Notes: a model not told the origin generated them from the sequence alone. Shown: positions 1-9,055, numbered from the stretch's first letter. The stretch: DNA of 64,000 nucleotides from Candidatus Gastranaerophilales bacterium (GCA_944322785.1 CALUPW010000005.1:1-64000); one strand, 5' to 3'. A program made the numbers and translations.

Positions 1-2
1 CA

Positions 3-2429
3 AGCAAATACAGTGCAAGCTGGACCCAGCAAAGCGTAACAATAGAAGACAAAGATGTAAATCTGGAAGTAGAATGTGCAATCGGCGAAAGCTGCTATAA
101 CATAAACTTACCTGAGAATAGCAATTGCGATATAGTAAAACCTGCGGGGAACTGTCCGAGTGATAAAACGAAATATCTAAACGGGACCCATACATTGCAG
201 GTAACACCTAAAGAAGGATTTACGTATCAAGGAAAGACGAAGGCTGACGGAGCGACAGGCTTTGATGTAATAATCAACGGGAGCGACGTGACCCCGAATA
301 TAGTGTGTGAAACTGCTCAAGCATGTCCAAATCCTGCTGTTGGACATATATATCAAGGTGTACTTGCTGGGGCTGGTTCATATGGAGTAAATGCAGTCTC
401 ATCCTTAACACTTAGTCATGCACTGGATGTGGATGTAAAAGTAACAGGGTCAATTAGATTAGAAGTAACTCCTGGATTCGGCGGTTCTGGCGGTGGCATG
501 AAAAGTTGTACAACAATATGTAATATAAAAGCAGGAGAAACAAGTGCCCGCTGTGAGATACCAATAGTAAACGGTAAACAGGATAATTGTTCAGTAAGTT
601 ACACAGGTCAAACAAATACAAAAATTTCCGGCACTCTCAGTTCAGATCCCAGTGGTTGTGTAACAGGTGATATTTCTGCCAATCAAGAAACCCCAGTAGA
701 TAAAGACAAAATAGAAATCAAAATAGGCACATTGTCTGCAAAATACGGCGGGTCAAACACAACCGGCACAACGCCGAGCGTATCCGTAAGCGGCAACACA
801 GTAACGGTAACAACCTGGCAGGACGTAACAATCAGCGGATTTACTGTTGTTCCTAGCAATAAAGGCAAACAATGGAAAATTGTACATACCAAAGACGGGG
901 GCTACGGAGCAAACCCGACAGGCGGCACTGGCGATAAAGCGTTTACGGTCACAATATCCAATAATGCCTTCCAGGAAGGCAGCTGTATATATGCTGAATA
1001 CACCGATAAGAGCAACAAATCCAATACGGTATGCTTTACGAAGAAAGAAGGTGCTGCCCCAGAGGATACAATCGTCATAGATACAAAAGCTGCAGCGACC
1101 AGAGGCAATACTCATGAAGTCCAGGGCAAAGGTACAAACAGTATCAGGGTTATGGATAGAGACAAAGGTGAGGCCGAAGTCATTGGTATATGTGTTCAGC
1201 CTAGTAACAATGAGAAAAAATGGGAGATTAAAAAATCCGGCGGTACAATGTGGAGTGTCTCTCCAACAAACGGCACAGGCGGAACCTGTTTGTCTATAAC
1301 CTTAGATAATGATACAAATAACGAAGATCACTGTATAACGGCAAGATATACCGATGGCAGTGCCACATCAAATCAGGTTTGTCTGGTATTTGATAATGAG
1401 GTAAGTCCAAATCCGGGCGCAGATAAAGAAGTATTGATAGAATTCTTGTATCAGTTTGATAGTTGTAAAGAAGAAAACGGAACATTCCGTTATGCAAATT
1501 CAATGCTTTATGAAGTAATAGCAATAGATCAGGCAACCAATAAAGAAATAACATTACCGTTTGATGTGTCTGTAAATTACAGTGCCGGCGGTCCCTGTTC
1601 AGGAAATGTTAAGGTCGGAACAAGTTCAAAATGCGGTAATGCTGATGCTGAAATACGCAGTGTTAATGTGAACTCTGTTAATCCTTCAAGCAAAACATAT
1701 AATGGTGTTTCCTATAAATTTACAGGACGAGCACGGAATGCAACAATAGATCCGAATGTAACATCCTGCGGAACAGATTCAACTCCGGATGTTCCGAGTG
1801 AAGAAACCTGTGTAATCAATGTGGAAGGCACCGGTTATACCCAAAATGGAGCATCAGGAACAGTATATCTTCTGATGGGTAAAAATCAGGTAAATTCTGT
1901 TCAATTAAGTGATTTGAATAATTATAAAGCAACATGGAAGAATTTGGAATGCCGTGTCGCATATAGTATAACAACAGCAAACGGCAAGGATGATGACGGC
2001 AACAAAGTCACATTGAGTGCAAATCCTTCATCAATCGCATCTTTGAGCGGTACGCAGAAGGTAACTGTAACGTTTACAGTGGATAAACCTAAACCAGGCT
2101 ATTCAATAAGAGTATGGGCAAGAGATGAAGCAACATCTACAGCTTCAAGTCCGGTATTTGTTCCGTGTGCATCAGCGACAGTTACAAACGGGCCATTACC
2201 AGAAGAGGTCTGTTTTGAGATTATCGGTACATTAACTTGTAGTAATGACTCGTCCATATATGATACACATACAGGAATGAAGCATTGTTTTAAGGAAAGT
2301 ATGGATACTTGCCCTGGCTGGAGTGGTCCAGGCACAAGTTCACAAGGTTCAGGTTCAATAGGATTCGCCAACATACCTTGTGGTAACAGTCCAAAAACAG
2401 TGAACTTTTCTTATAAAATAGTTGAATAA
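3..2429 (+). CDS. Large cysteine-rich surface/secreted protein, 5' truncated by the window edge
   Basis: The reading frame is open from the first bases and ends at TAA 2427-2429, so only the C-terminal ~808 residues are visible. The protein is rich in Thr, Ser, Asn, Gly and paired Cys and has few charged helices, which suggests an exported beta-rich protein. Two segments of about 85 residues (encoded near 800-1050 and 1130-1400) resemble each other: a short strand, then 'KKWEIKKSGG..W.VSPTNGTGG' style text, then a Cys pair and 'YTD.S..SN.VC'. The W-x-V-S-P-T-x-G-T-G pattern recalls BACON/Ig-like domains, but this is a visual match only. Base composition changes along the gene: parts near 760-960 are clearly richer in G+C than the rest. 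A good terminator follows. An adhesin or glycan-binding role is possible but not shown. Confidence 0.7.
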   Translation, partial: SKYSASWTQQSVTIEDKDVNLEVECAIGESCYNINLPENSNCDIVKPAGNCPSDKTKYLNGTHTLQVTPKEGFTYQGKTKADGATGFDVIINGSDVTPNIVCETAQACPNPAVGHIYQGVLAGAGSYGVNAVSSLTLSHALDVDVKVTGSIRLEVTPGFGGSGGGMKSCTTICNIKAGETSARCEIPIVNGKQDNCSVSYTGQTNTKISGTLSSDPSGCVTGDISANQETPVDKDKIEIKIGTLSAKYGGSNTTGTTPSVSVSGNTVTVTTWQDVTISGFTVVPSNKGKQWKIVHTKDGGYGANPTGGTGDKAFTVTISNNAFQEGSCIYAEYTDKSNKSNTVCFTKKEGAAPEDTIVIDTKAAATRGNTHEVQGKGTNSIRVMDRDKGEAEVIGICVQPSNNEKKWEIKKSGGTMWSVSPTNGTGGTCLSITLDNDTNNEDHCITARYTDGSATSNQVCLVFDNEVSPNPGADKEVLIEFLYQFDSCKEENGTFRYANSMLYEVIAIDQATNKEITLPFDVSVNYSAGGPCSGNVKVGTSSKCGNADAEIRSVNVNSVNPSSKTYNGVSYKFTGRARNATIDPNVTSCGTDSTPDVPSEETCVINVEGTGYTQNGASGTVYLLMGKNQVNSVQLSDLNNYKATWKNLECRVAYSITTANGKDDDGNKVTLSANPSSIASLSGTQKVTVTFTVDKPKPGYSIRVWARDEATSTASSPVFVPCASATVTNGPLPEEVCFEIIGTLTCSNDSSIYDTHTGMKHCFKESMDTCPGWSGPGTSSQGSGSIGFANIPCGNSPKTVNFSYKIVE

Positions 2430-2449
2430 ACAAATACTTTTTGCTCTTT

Positions 2450-2479
2450 AAAAGGCGTCGGGTATGACGCCTTTTTGTT
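2450..2479 (+). terminator. Rho-independent terminator of the surface-protein gene
   Basis: A 10-bp stem (AAAAGGCGTC / GACGCCTTTT) with a 6-base loop is followed by T-rich sequence, 20 bases after the stop codon at 2429. Confidence 0.9.
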
Positions 2480-2485
2480 TTGTAA

Positions 2486-2516
2486 AGACTCCGGCTCGGA
2501 GGCCGGAGTGACGGAA
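2486..2516. repeat. Short palindromic repeat unit (CTCCGG...CCGGAG), first of five
   Basis: The unit has an imperfect CCGGxTCGGAGGCCGG palindrome followed by AGTGACGGAA. Related units lie at 2821-2853, 3346-3376, 3402-3431 and 3462-3488, all in the same orientation. They differ by paired substitutions in the palindrome (CTCCGG/CCGGAG versus TTCCGG/CCGGAA). The sequence type resembles intergenic palindromic elements seen in many bacterial genomes. Confidence 0.75.
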
Positions 2517-2572
2517 GGGGATTGTCGGATGCTGTCGAATTTGGGCGCCGTCGGCGTGGACGGGTGCCGCCA

Positions 2573-2604
2573 CGTCATTCTGACGCAAGTCAGAATCTGT
2601 CAAT
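2573..2604. repeat. Short palindromic repeat (ATTCTGAC...GTCAGAAT)
   Basis: GTCATTCTGACGCAAGTCAGAATCT forms an ATTCTGAC/GTCAGAAT hairpin. A near-identical copy (GTAAGTC loop side) sits at 3097-3126. Each copy immediately precedes a copy of the larger repeat A, so the two elements were probably copied together. Confidence 0.7.
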
Positions 2605-2605
2605 G

Positions 2606-2790
2606 CTGATTAAATGGTACTTTCTTGTACCGACAAGAAAGTACCGCAAAGAAACTCTCGACCTTATGCTACGTTCGCTAATCAAAGTAACCGTTTCACT
2701 CGAGCAAGTGAACTCGCTTACGCTCAAACAACACTTGCTTTGACATTGTGAAACAGAACATTGATTGCGCACTCCGCAGGGGTCGATAAT
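2606..2790. repeat. Dispersed repeat A, copy 1
   Basis: About 180 bases that recur at 3128-3312 with only scattered differences and, more diverged, at 37919-38110. It opens with a perfect hairpin (GGTACTTTCTTGT / ACAAGAAAGTACC, loop ACCG). It continues through the conserved segments 'TTCGCTAATCAA', 'GTAACCGTTTCACTCGAGC' and 'CTTGCTTTG', and ends in a GGTCGAT block. No SD-preceded or family-like coding sequence is present; the open frames across it only reflect the repeat. Confidence 0.8.
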
Positions 2791-2887
2791 AAAAAATATT
2801 TATCAAGGCTTAAGAAATAATAGACTCCGGTTCGGAGGCCGGAGTGACGGAATGGTAGCACAATTAGCCGTTGGGGACTCATTGTAA

Positions 2888-3070
2888 AAACTATCAATCA
2901 CTACTTAACGAAACAACGACAAAGCGGATTTTGTCCGAGCAAAGCGAGTTAATCCGCTCGGGTTGAGTTTAGTAGTGATTAAACGGTCAGCGTGTTTCTC
3001 TTTCTTTGGTACATTTCTTTCTCTTTGCATCGCAACAAAGAGAAAGAAATGTACACTATAAATAACATTG
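2888..3070. repeat. Dispersed repeat B, copy 1
   Basis: About 180 bases that match 38125-38310. It has two inverted repeats: AATCACTAC (2891) with GTAGTGATT (2971), enclosing a GCGGATT...AATCCGC stem; then GTACATTTCTTTCTCTTTG paired perfectly over 19 bp with its complement across the loop CATCGCAA (about 3009-3055). In the second copy the 3' stem has a different sequence but is still perfectly paired around the same loop. Confidence 0.8.
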
Positions 3071-3127
3071 TTTAGCTCGCAATGACGTAAATTTTGTCAT
3101 TCTGACGTAAGTCAGAATCTATCAATG

Positions 3128-3312
3128 TTTATTATCTGGTACTTTCTTGTACCGACAAGAAAGTACCGCAAAGAAGCTCTCGACCTTTTGCTCCGTTCGC
3201 TAATCAAAGTAACCGTTTCACTCGAGCAAGTGAACTCGCTTACGCTCAAACAGCACTTGCTTTGTTATTGTGAAACGGAACATTGTTTGCTCACTTCGCA
3301 GAGGTCGATGAA
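3128..3312. repeat. Dispersed repeat A, copy 2
   Basis: Near-identical to 2606-2790, starting with the same GGTACTTTCTTGT hairpin and ending with the GGTCGATG block. The rest of 3313-3530 holds the palindromic units at 3346, 3402 and 3462 and no gene that I can support. Confidence 0.8.
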
Positions 3313-3598
3313 AAACGAACATCAACCACTACTGAACGAAATAATAGATTCCGGATCAAGTCCGGAATGACGGAATGGTGGCGGGTTGATTGGATTGAAA
3401 TAGATTCCGGATCGGAGTCCGGAATGATGTAAGGGTGAATTGTCTTTGGCAGACTGTTTTTAGCCTCAGGCTCGGGGGCCGGAGTGACATTTCTCTTTAC
3501 TTTAATTTTTCAGCGGATATAATGTTTTTGTTATATTGAGTACCGCTCAGGGCAAAAGCCCCAAGATTACAAACAAAATTTATAAACAAAGGCAGGAT

Positions 3599-5659
3599 AT
3601 GAGTAAATATTTATTGGAAATTGGAACAGAGGAATTACCGTACAGATTTATACCGTCTGCAATTAGCCAGCTTGAAAAATTGTTTAAAGACTTTCTGAAT
3701 GATAACAAAGTCGGATTTTCTGATATAAAAGTTTATGCGACCCCCAGACGGCTTGCGGTTATTGTTGACGGGCTTGAAAAGGCCAGTCCTGATGAAGAAA
3801 AAATCGTAAGAGGCCCGATTAAAAAAGTTGCTTATGATGAAAACGGCAATCTCTCAAAAGCGGGTTTGGGATTTGCTTCCAAGAACGGTGTTTCGCCCGA
3901 TGACCTTTATCTTGAAAACGATTATCTCCATGCCAGAATTTTGATAAAAGGTAAATCTATTGTTGAACTTTTACAGGAAAATGTTCCTTCTCTTGTTTTG
4001 AAGCTTCAAGGTTCACACTTTATGCGATGGGGGGATAACGAACAAAAATTCTCCCGTCCGATCAGATGGATTGTTTCAATTCTTGATGGGGACGAAGTTA
4101 AAATAAAAATTATTGACAGAGAAAGTTCTAATGTTTCACGTGGTCACAGATTTGCGCAGCAAAATGTTATTATAGGGCACCCTGATGATTATGTTGAATT
4201 GATGCGCAACTGCTGTGTTATTGTTGATCAGAACGAAAGAAGACAGAGAATTGTTGACAAGGCGCATGAAGAAGCTGCAAAATATGATGCCGAGCCTTAT
4301 TATACACAGGATTTGCTGGATGAAGTAACTTATATTACGGAATATCCTGTTCCTGCAGTATGTGATTTTTCTGATGAATATTTAAAACTTCCGGAAGAAC
4401 TTGTTGTAACGGTTATGGCCGTTCATCAAAGATATTTTGCACTCTATAAAGTCGGAAAGCTTATCAACAAATTTATCACTATGACAAATTATCTCGGAGA
4501 TGAGTTTGAAAACATTAAAGCCGGAAATGTACGTGTAATTAAAGCCCGTCTTGACGATGCAGTATTTTTCTTTAATGAAGATACCAGAAAACCTCTTGAA
4601 GATTATGTTGAAGATCTTAAAGGTATCACCTTCCAAAAAGGCATGGGTTCAATGTACGACAAGGCACAACGACTTGTTTCATTGTCCAGAACCATTGCCA
4701 AACAATTGGGCATTGCGGATTCCAGAACTATTGAACGGACAGCGCTTTTGTGTAAAGCGGATTTGACAACTAATTTAGTATTTGAGTTCACTGAACTTCA
4801 AGGATATATCGGTGCGGATTATGCAAGAGTTTCAGGTGAAATAAATACAGTTTGTGAAGGTATTAAAGAGCACTACTTCCCGCTGAATGCAGAAAGTGAA
4901 ACAGCTAAAGGCATTGAAGGTCAGGTGGTCGGAATTGCCGATAAGATTGATACGATTTGTGCTGTTTTTGCTGAAGGCAAAAAGCCGACGGGTTCATCTG
5001 ATCCTCTCGGGGTAAGACGTGCAGCGTTAGGTATTATCAGAACAATTCTTGCCGGTAATTTGAATATTGATTTGACAAAGTTGATTGATGAAACTTTATT
5101 AAATCTTCCTGTTCAATTTGAAGGCTCCTCTTTTGTTGACAAGTTTAAGAAAGCTGCAGGAGATTGTGCAAGAAGAATTTCCGGTGATGTTACAGAGGAA
5201 ATTTATGAATTTATTATTCAAAGATTGATTATTTATTTATCAGATAAATACGATAAAAATGTTCTTGAGGCATGCGCATCAAACAGAAATCCACTGGAAA
5301 ATCTTCCGGATTATATAGAACGTGTAAAAGTTATTTCAACTCTTGACTGTCCGCAGCTTCTTGAAAGCGCAAATCGTGTTGCAAGACTTTTAAAAGAACC
5401 TGTGTCCGCTCAGGTTAACAAATCTCTTTTTAATGTTCCGGCAGAAAACATGCTCTATGAACAAATCAATACGGTTGATGCTAAAGACGATTATTCAAAA
5501 TATTTGTCTCAGCTTGTGGAAATTAATCCGTCTGTTGAAAAATTCTTTAATGACGTTCTTGTTATGGATAAAGACGAAAAAGTTAAGCAAAATCGCCTTG
5601 CTCTGCTTGGCTTATTAAAACAAAAGTACGATTATATTTGCGATTTCAGTAAATTATAA
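3599..5659 (+). CDS. glyS: Glycyl-tRNA synthetase beta subunit
   Basis: A 686-residue protein with the family N-terminus YLLEIGTEELPYRFI and the characteristic blocks KVYATPRRLAVIVDGL, SHFMRWGD, RPIRWIVSILDG and LTTNLVFEFTELQG. Near residue 460 comes DPLGVRRAALGIIRT. The tail is the helical anticodon-binding region. It is the non-catalytic partner of the alpha-2/beta-2 GlyRS and charges tRNA-Gly with GlyQ; glyQ is not in this window, so the two subunits are encoded apart. The start at 3599 is chosen because AAAGGCAGG precedes it at proper distance; the frame is open 21 codons further upstream, but that segment has no such site. Confidence 0.96.
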   Translation: MSKYLLEIGTEELPYRFIPSAISQLEKLFKDFLNDNKVGFSDIKVYATPRRLAVIVDGLEKASPDEEKIVRGPIKKVAYDENGNLSKAGLGFASKNGVSPDDLYLENDYLHARILIKGKSIVELLQENVPSLVLKLQGSHFMRWGDNEQKFSRPIRWIVSILDGDEVKIKIIDRESSNVSRGHRFAQQNVIIGHPDDYVELMRNCCVIVDQNERRQRIVDKAHEEAAKYDAEPYYTQDLLDEVTYITEYPVPAVCDFSDEYLKLPEELVVTVMAVHQRYFALYKVGKLINKFITMTNYLGDEFENIKAGNVRVIKARLDDAVFFFNEDTRKPLEDYVEDLKGITFQKGMGSMYDKAQRLVSLSRTIAKQLGIADSRTIERTALLCKADLTTNLVFEFTELQGYIGADYARVSGEINTVCEGIKEHYFPLNAESETAKGIEGQVVGIADKIDTICAVFAEGKKPTGSSDPLGVRRAALGIIRTILAGNLNIDLTKLIDETLLNLPVQFEGSSFVDKFKKAAGDCARRISGDVTEEIYEFIIQRLIIYLSDKYDKNVLEACASNRNPLENLPDYIERVKVISTLDCPQLLESANRVARLLKEPVSAQVNKSLFNVPAENMLYEQINTVDAKDDYSKYLSQLVEINPSVEKFFNDVLVMDKDEKVKQNRLALLGLLKQKYDYICDFSKL

Positions 5660-5776
5660 AGATTTGTAAATAAACTCTTCAAAAAGGTAAATTATTTTTT
5701 TTAGAGTATTTTATAATGGTACAATAAGCTAAAGTTAAAAATTTAAAGTGTAGAAAAAGTTAGAGGTAACATCAAC

Positions 5777-6091
5777 ATGCTGAACCGGCTTAAAAATCTC
5801 AAAATAGTCAAAAATTTAAGTAAGGAATTGTCGCCGAAACTCCGCTGGCTGATGTTTGCAAATGAAAATAACGATAAATCTTCCGCCGAATATATTAAAA
5901 TGATTTCGGGTATTGAAGATTTAAAAAGCAATTCTGACGAACTACGGCTGGAAGCAATGGTCAGAGAACAACTCAAGGAAGAATTTCCGAATATCGAAAA
6001 TATGAAATCTTATGAGTTACTGGTAGATGCAGTCATGCACAATTTAAAGAAAAAACAGCTTCAAGCCACCGATAACATCGATTTTTCATAA
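5777..6091 (+). CDS. Small unknown protein, 104 residues
   Basis: I do not recognise this protein. It starts MLNRLKNLKIVKNLSKEL, is charged and predicted helical, has no signal peptide or membrane segment, and ends in a Lys-rich then acidic tail (KKKQLQATDNIDFS). AGAGGT precedes the start by about 9 bases. It follows glyS by 117 bases with a TATAAT-like hexamer near 5711-5716 between them, so it may have its own promoter. A strong terminator lies 50 bases after it, making it a one-gene unit. Confidence 0.7.
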   Translation: MLNRLKNLKIVKNLSKELSPKLRWLMFANENNDKSSAEYIKMISGIEDLKSNSDELRLEAMVREQLKEEFPNIENMKSYELLVDAVMHNLKKKQLQATDNIDFS

Positions 6092-6141
6092 AGAAAAATT
6101 ATTTATTATATGTTATCAAAGAGCAGTTAACCTGCAATACA

Positions 6142-6173
6142 AATAATACCCCATCAGGGGTGTTATTTTTTTT
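6142..6173 (+). terminator. Rho-independent terminator
   Basis: The stem AATAATACCCC / GGGGTGTTATT (one G-T pair) around the loop ATCA is followed by a run of T. It ends the unit containing the 104-residue gene. Confidence 0.9.
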
Positions 6174-6208
6174 GTGTGTCATTTATCTTTTCAAAAAACG
6201 GAGGGAAT

Positions 6209-6445
6209 ATGACAATAACAATTATCGGCATTAATCTTGAAAACAGAATTGAAACAGCAATTGAATTTCAAAGAATAATAACAGACTTCGGCTGTCAGAT
6301 AAGAACCAGAATAGGACTCCATCCTGCTATGAATGATGTTTGTTTAAACCGTGGAATTATTCTTCTTGAAGTTGCGGGCGATACGGAAAAATTGATTGAA
6401 AAATTAGAGCAAAACTGGTGTGTTCAAACCATGACATTTGAATAA
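6209..6445 (+). CDS. Small ACT-like regulatory protein (TM1266-type), 78 residues
   Basis: The protein starts MTITIIGINLENRIETAIEF and continues with a glycine-rich hinge (RTRIGLHP) and the strand GIILLEVAG. Its length and pattern match the small ferredoxin-fold/ACT-like family whose structural type is TM1266, often annotated as a putative regulator of iron-only hydrogenase maturation. No hydrogenase gene is in the window, so the role is open. The start is set by GGAGG at 6201; the frame extends 11 codons upstream without such a site. Confidence 0.65.
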   Translation: MTITIIGINLENRIETAIEFQRIITDFGCQIRTRIGLHPAMNDVCLNRGIILLEVAGDTEKLIEKLEQNWCVQTMTFE

Positions 6446-6522
6446 TAAACTTTTGTAAATCTTCTTTTTAAAAAATAGCAAAAATATTTTTTCAGGAGAG
6501 TTCTACCTGTTGGGAAATTAAA

Positions 6523-8067
6523 ATGATTGCGCCCGTAACAGGAGATAGTACAAATCTAATACAAAAATATGTCCTTCGAAAATCGGACACCCGACAGAAT
6601 TCAAGCCCGCGGCCGGTAAGGACAAGCATCTTTTATATAAACGATTTTCACGGCAAATCAATAAATTTAGAAAGGACGATGACTGCATCCAATGCATTTG
6701 ATAATTTTAAACCGTCCGCACCGACTGATAAACTAAAGTTTTCTTCAGGCGATATTCTTCTCGGAGAAATCGAAAATGTAAACAGAGTTGCAGTTGCCGG
6801 TGAAAATGCACTTCACATTATGGCATCAGCTATGGGAAACCATGAATATGATATGCCCAAAAGTGTAGGGAAAATTATTCCTGATATGAAATTCAAAATG
6901 CTGGCATGTAATATTGACATTCCGCCGCAGTATCCTCTCTCAAAAAAAGTCGAAAAATCTTATGTTCAGGATATTAACGGAAACAAATACGGTGTAATAG
7001 GGACATCCCCGACAGATTTGATTTCCCGTTTAAAATACGGTGTTTTATTTAAAGAAAATCAAATTCACAATATAGAAAACACAGTCAAAGATATTCAGAA
7101 TGAAGTTGATAAACTGAAAAAACAGGGTATAAATAAAATTATTCTGTTATCACATTTAGGCTATGGTTATGACAAAAAAATTGCAGAAGAAACCGAAGGT
7201 ATAGATGTGATTTTGGGCGGACATTCGCACAATCTTGTTCTTGGTGTTAAAGACGGTGAAAACCTTCTTTACAGCAAGTCCGGCGAACCTGTGGTTATTA
7301 CTCAGGCCGGACGTGACGGAAAATATTTCGGAATTTTAAATCTTGAATTTAATGAAAACGGAGTAATTACGAAAGTTCAAAATAATGTAACTTCAACAAG
7401 AGGTTTTAAACGTAATGCCCCTTTAAGATATGTATTCGAAAAAATTCTCGGAAAACCCCGAGTCATAGGTTTTGTAAAGTCTGCGGCACCACCGATTACA
7501 AATGATTTGATTGACCCTAATCCGCATGCTCAATTCATCGTAGATTGTATGAAAAAAGAACTGGGTGCTGATATTGCGCTTTTGAGTGCGGCAAATGTGA
7601 GGGGATATTTTGAAAGCGGAAATTTAGATACAAGAGTTCTTGAGGATATGTCGCCGTTCAAGAATAATCTTACAATAACTCCTTATACAGAAAAAGAAAT
7701 TGTTGAAGCATTAAAGGCAACCGCAAAATCAGTTGTTAATATGAATAACAAACCAGGAATTCTGCATACTTCGGGTTTGCGATACAATATTAATAAAAAC
7801 GGTGAGATTTCGGATTTGTATTTTATTGACAAAAGCGGAAAAGAAACAAAGATTGATATAGATCACCCTCGTGAAGATAAAATCTACAGAACTGTTATAA
7901 ATGATTATTATGCGATGGGAAAAGATAATCTATCAATGTTGAATAAAATAGATTGGGCTGAAAAGATTTTCGATTTTGATTTTACAAAGTGCGTAAAGGA
8001 TCACTTTAAAAAAGACCAGACTCCGGTTGAAATAAAAGATGACGGAAGAATAAAAATAATAGATTAA
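6523..8067 (+). CDS. 5'-nucleotidase/UshA-type metallophosphoesterase
   Basis: A 514-residue calcineurin-like phosphoesterase of the 5'-nucleotidase/2',3'-cyclic-nucleotide phosphodiesterase family. The metal-binding motifs are in order: DFHGK (41-45, in place of DxH), GDILLGE (76-82), GNHEYD (105-110), HLGYG (211) and GGHSH (232-236). The C-terminal nucleotide-binding half has SAANVRG and SPFKNNLTITPYTEKE. Family members hydrolyse nucleotides outside the cytoplasm, yet here the first ~35 residues are polar with no obvious signal peptide, so either export uses another route or the enzyme is cytoplasmic. The gene stands alone between two terminators. Confidence 0.88.
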   Translation: MIAPVTGDSTNLIQKYVLRKSDTRQNSSPRPVRTSIFYINDFHGKSINLERTMTASNAFDNFKPSAPTDKLKFSSGDILLGEIENVNRVAVAGENALHIMASAMGNHEYDMPKSVGKIIPDMKFKMLACNIDIPPQYPLSKKVEKSYVQDINGNKYGVIGTSPTDLISRLKYGVLFKENQIHNIENTVKDIQNEVDKLKKQGINKIILLSHLGYGYDKKIAEETEGIDVILGGHSHNLVLGVKDGENLLYSKSGEPVVITQAGRDGKYFGILNLEFNENGVITKVQNNVTSTRGFKRNAPLRYVFEKILGKPRVIGFVKSAAPPITNDLIDPNPHAQFIVDCMKKELGADIALLSAANVRGYFESGNLDTRVLEDMSPFKNNLTITPYTEKEIVEALKATAKSVVNMNNKPGILHTSGLRYNINKNGEISDLYFIDKSGKETKIDIDHPREDKIYRTVINDYYAMGKDNLSMLNKIDWAEKIFDFDFTKCVKDHFKKDQTPVEIKDDGRIKIID

Positions 8068-8101
8068 AAAAGACTCCTTGTTAAGAGGAGTCTTTTTTTA
8101 T
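8066..8101 (+). terminator. Rho-independent terminator
   Basis: The stem AAAAAGACTCCT / AGGAGTCTTTTTT with loop TGTTAAG directly follows the nucleotidase stop. It has T-rich flanks on both sides and may also serve the convergent gene ending at 8118. Confidence 0.9.
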
Positions 8102-8117
8102 CTGAATGTGAATTATA

Positions 8118-9038
8118 CTATGCCTCGTTTTTTTCTACGCAGATTTCCTCAGGCGGGTTTTCGCCTTTCATAATTTTGTTATAGTAGATATTCCCGACAG
8201 CATAGTAGAATGCAAGACCGAGCAGCGTTGATAAATAAACCATAACAGTTGTTACTGCCGTTGTAAAAGGAATGCCTCCGAAGAACCCTGTTATTATATC
8301 TTTGTTTAATCCGCCGAGTCCTATTATTATACCGGTTGCAACTGTAATCAGTACGATAATAATTGTTATTCCGATGCTGTAAAGGATTCCAAGCCCCAGA
8401 TATTTTAATACCAGTACAAAGCCTGTACCTCCGACTTTTGGAAGATATGTAAATAAAAGCAGCGGGTTAAGGTTTCCTTTAATCTCGTAATTTTTTGCAA
8501 AATTCGTAAAAATATAAGGCATAGAAATCAGGCATATAAATGTTAGGGCTATCAAAAGAACAACGCATGCCGCAATTCCAAGAGCTGTAAGTCCTGAAGC
8601 AGCAAGAATACATCCGAGAATAATCGTAATAGCAATATAAAGAATTATGTAAATCATCCATACGATAGTCATTAAAACGTATTCCCAGAAGTGGCTGAAC
8701 AATTTTCCGTTGATATCCGGCATAATTTCTAGTGCATTAACTTTTTGTTCATCTGTTTGAGTGGATTTCCATACGAAATATTTAATACAATTGTGGACAA
8801 AATGGATAAAATAAATACCCCAGATGTAGCTTATAACAAGAGTCACAAGACCCAGAAGCGGGTATTCAAGATACATATATTTGTAAGTATCTGCAGTCTG
8901 TCCTGATTGTGTATTAATGTTTGAAATAGCTGCGGGCAAAGCAATCAAAAGACTCAGTATCAGCAAAAATGAGTGTTTGGCAAGAATATTTTTGCCTGCA
9001 AATAATTTTTGGAATCCTTCAATAATTCCTCCGGCCAT
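8118..9038 (-). CDS. Polytopic membrane protein, paralogue of its upstream neighbour
   Basis: About 306 residues with roughly six hydrophobic helices and no recognised catalytic motif. The N-terminus MAGGIIEGFQKLFAGKNIL and the final 'FYYAVGNIYYNKI' closely match the next gene (GLIEGIKKCYKGKNL, FYYAVANIYYRKI), so the two arose by duplication. The start is set at 9038 because AAGGAGAATTT precedes it; another Met lies five codons upstream. It follows the 9056-9886 gene by 17 bases, so the two are co-transcribed. The family was not identified; a DUF4013-type protein is one possibility. Confidence 0.75.
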   Translation of the reverse strand: MAGGIIEGFQKLFAGKNILAKHSFLLILSLLIALPAAISNINTQSGQTADTYKYMYLEYPLLGLVTLVISYIWGIYFIHFVHNCIKYFVWKSTQTDEQKVNALEIMPDINGKLFSHFWEYVLMTIVWMIYIILYIAITIILGCILAASGLTALGIAACVVLLIALTFICLISMPYIFTNFAKNYEIKGNLNPLLLFTYLPKVGGTGFVLVLKYLGLGILYSIGITIIIVLITVATGIIIGLGGLNKDIITGFFGGIPFTTAVTTVMVYLSTLLGLAFYYAVGNIYYNKIMKGENPPEEICVEKNEA

Positions 9039-9055
9039 AAATTCTCCTTTCATAA

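Noticed and set aside
683-1554. Minus-strand and alternative-frame open frames inside the surface-protein gene
   Set aside because: They lie wholly within a well-formed coding sequence, lack ribosome sites and look like frame shadows.
2522-2743. Open frames across repeat A (also 3125-3370)
   Set aside because: Both frames arise from the same repeated DNA, lack ribosome sites and encode no recognisable protein; the nucleotide structure, not the peptide, is what is conserved.
2486-3488. CRISPR array
   Set aside because: The palindromic units are irregularly spaced (about 60 to 520 bases), vary in sequence and have no cas genes nearby.
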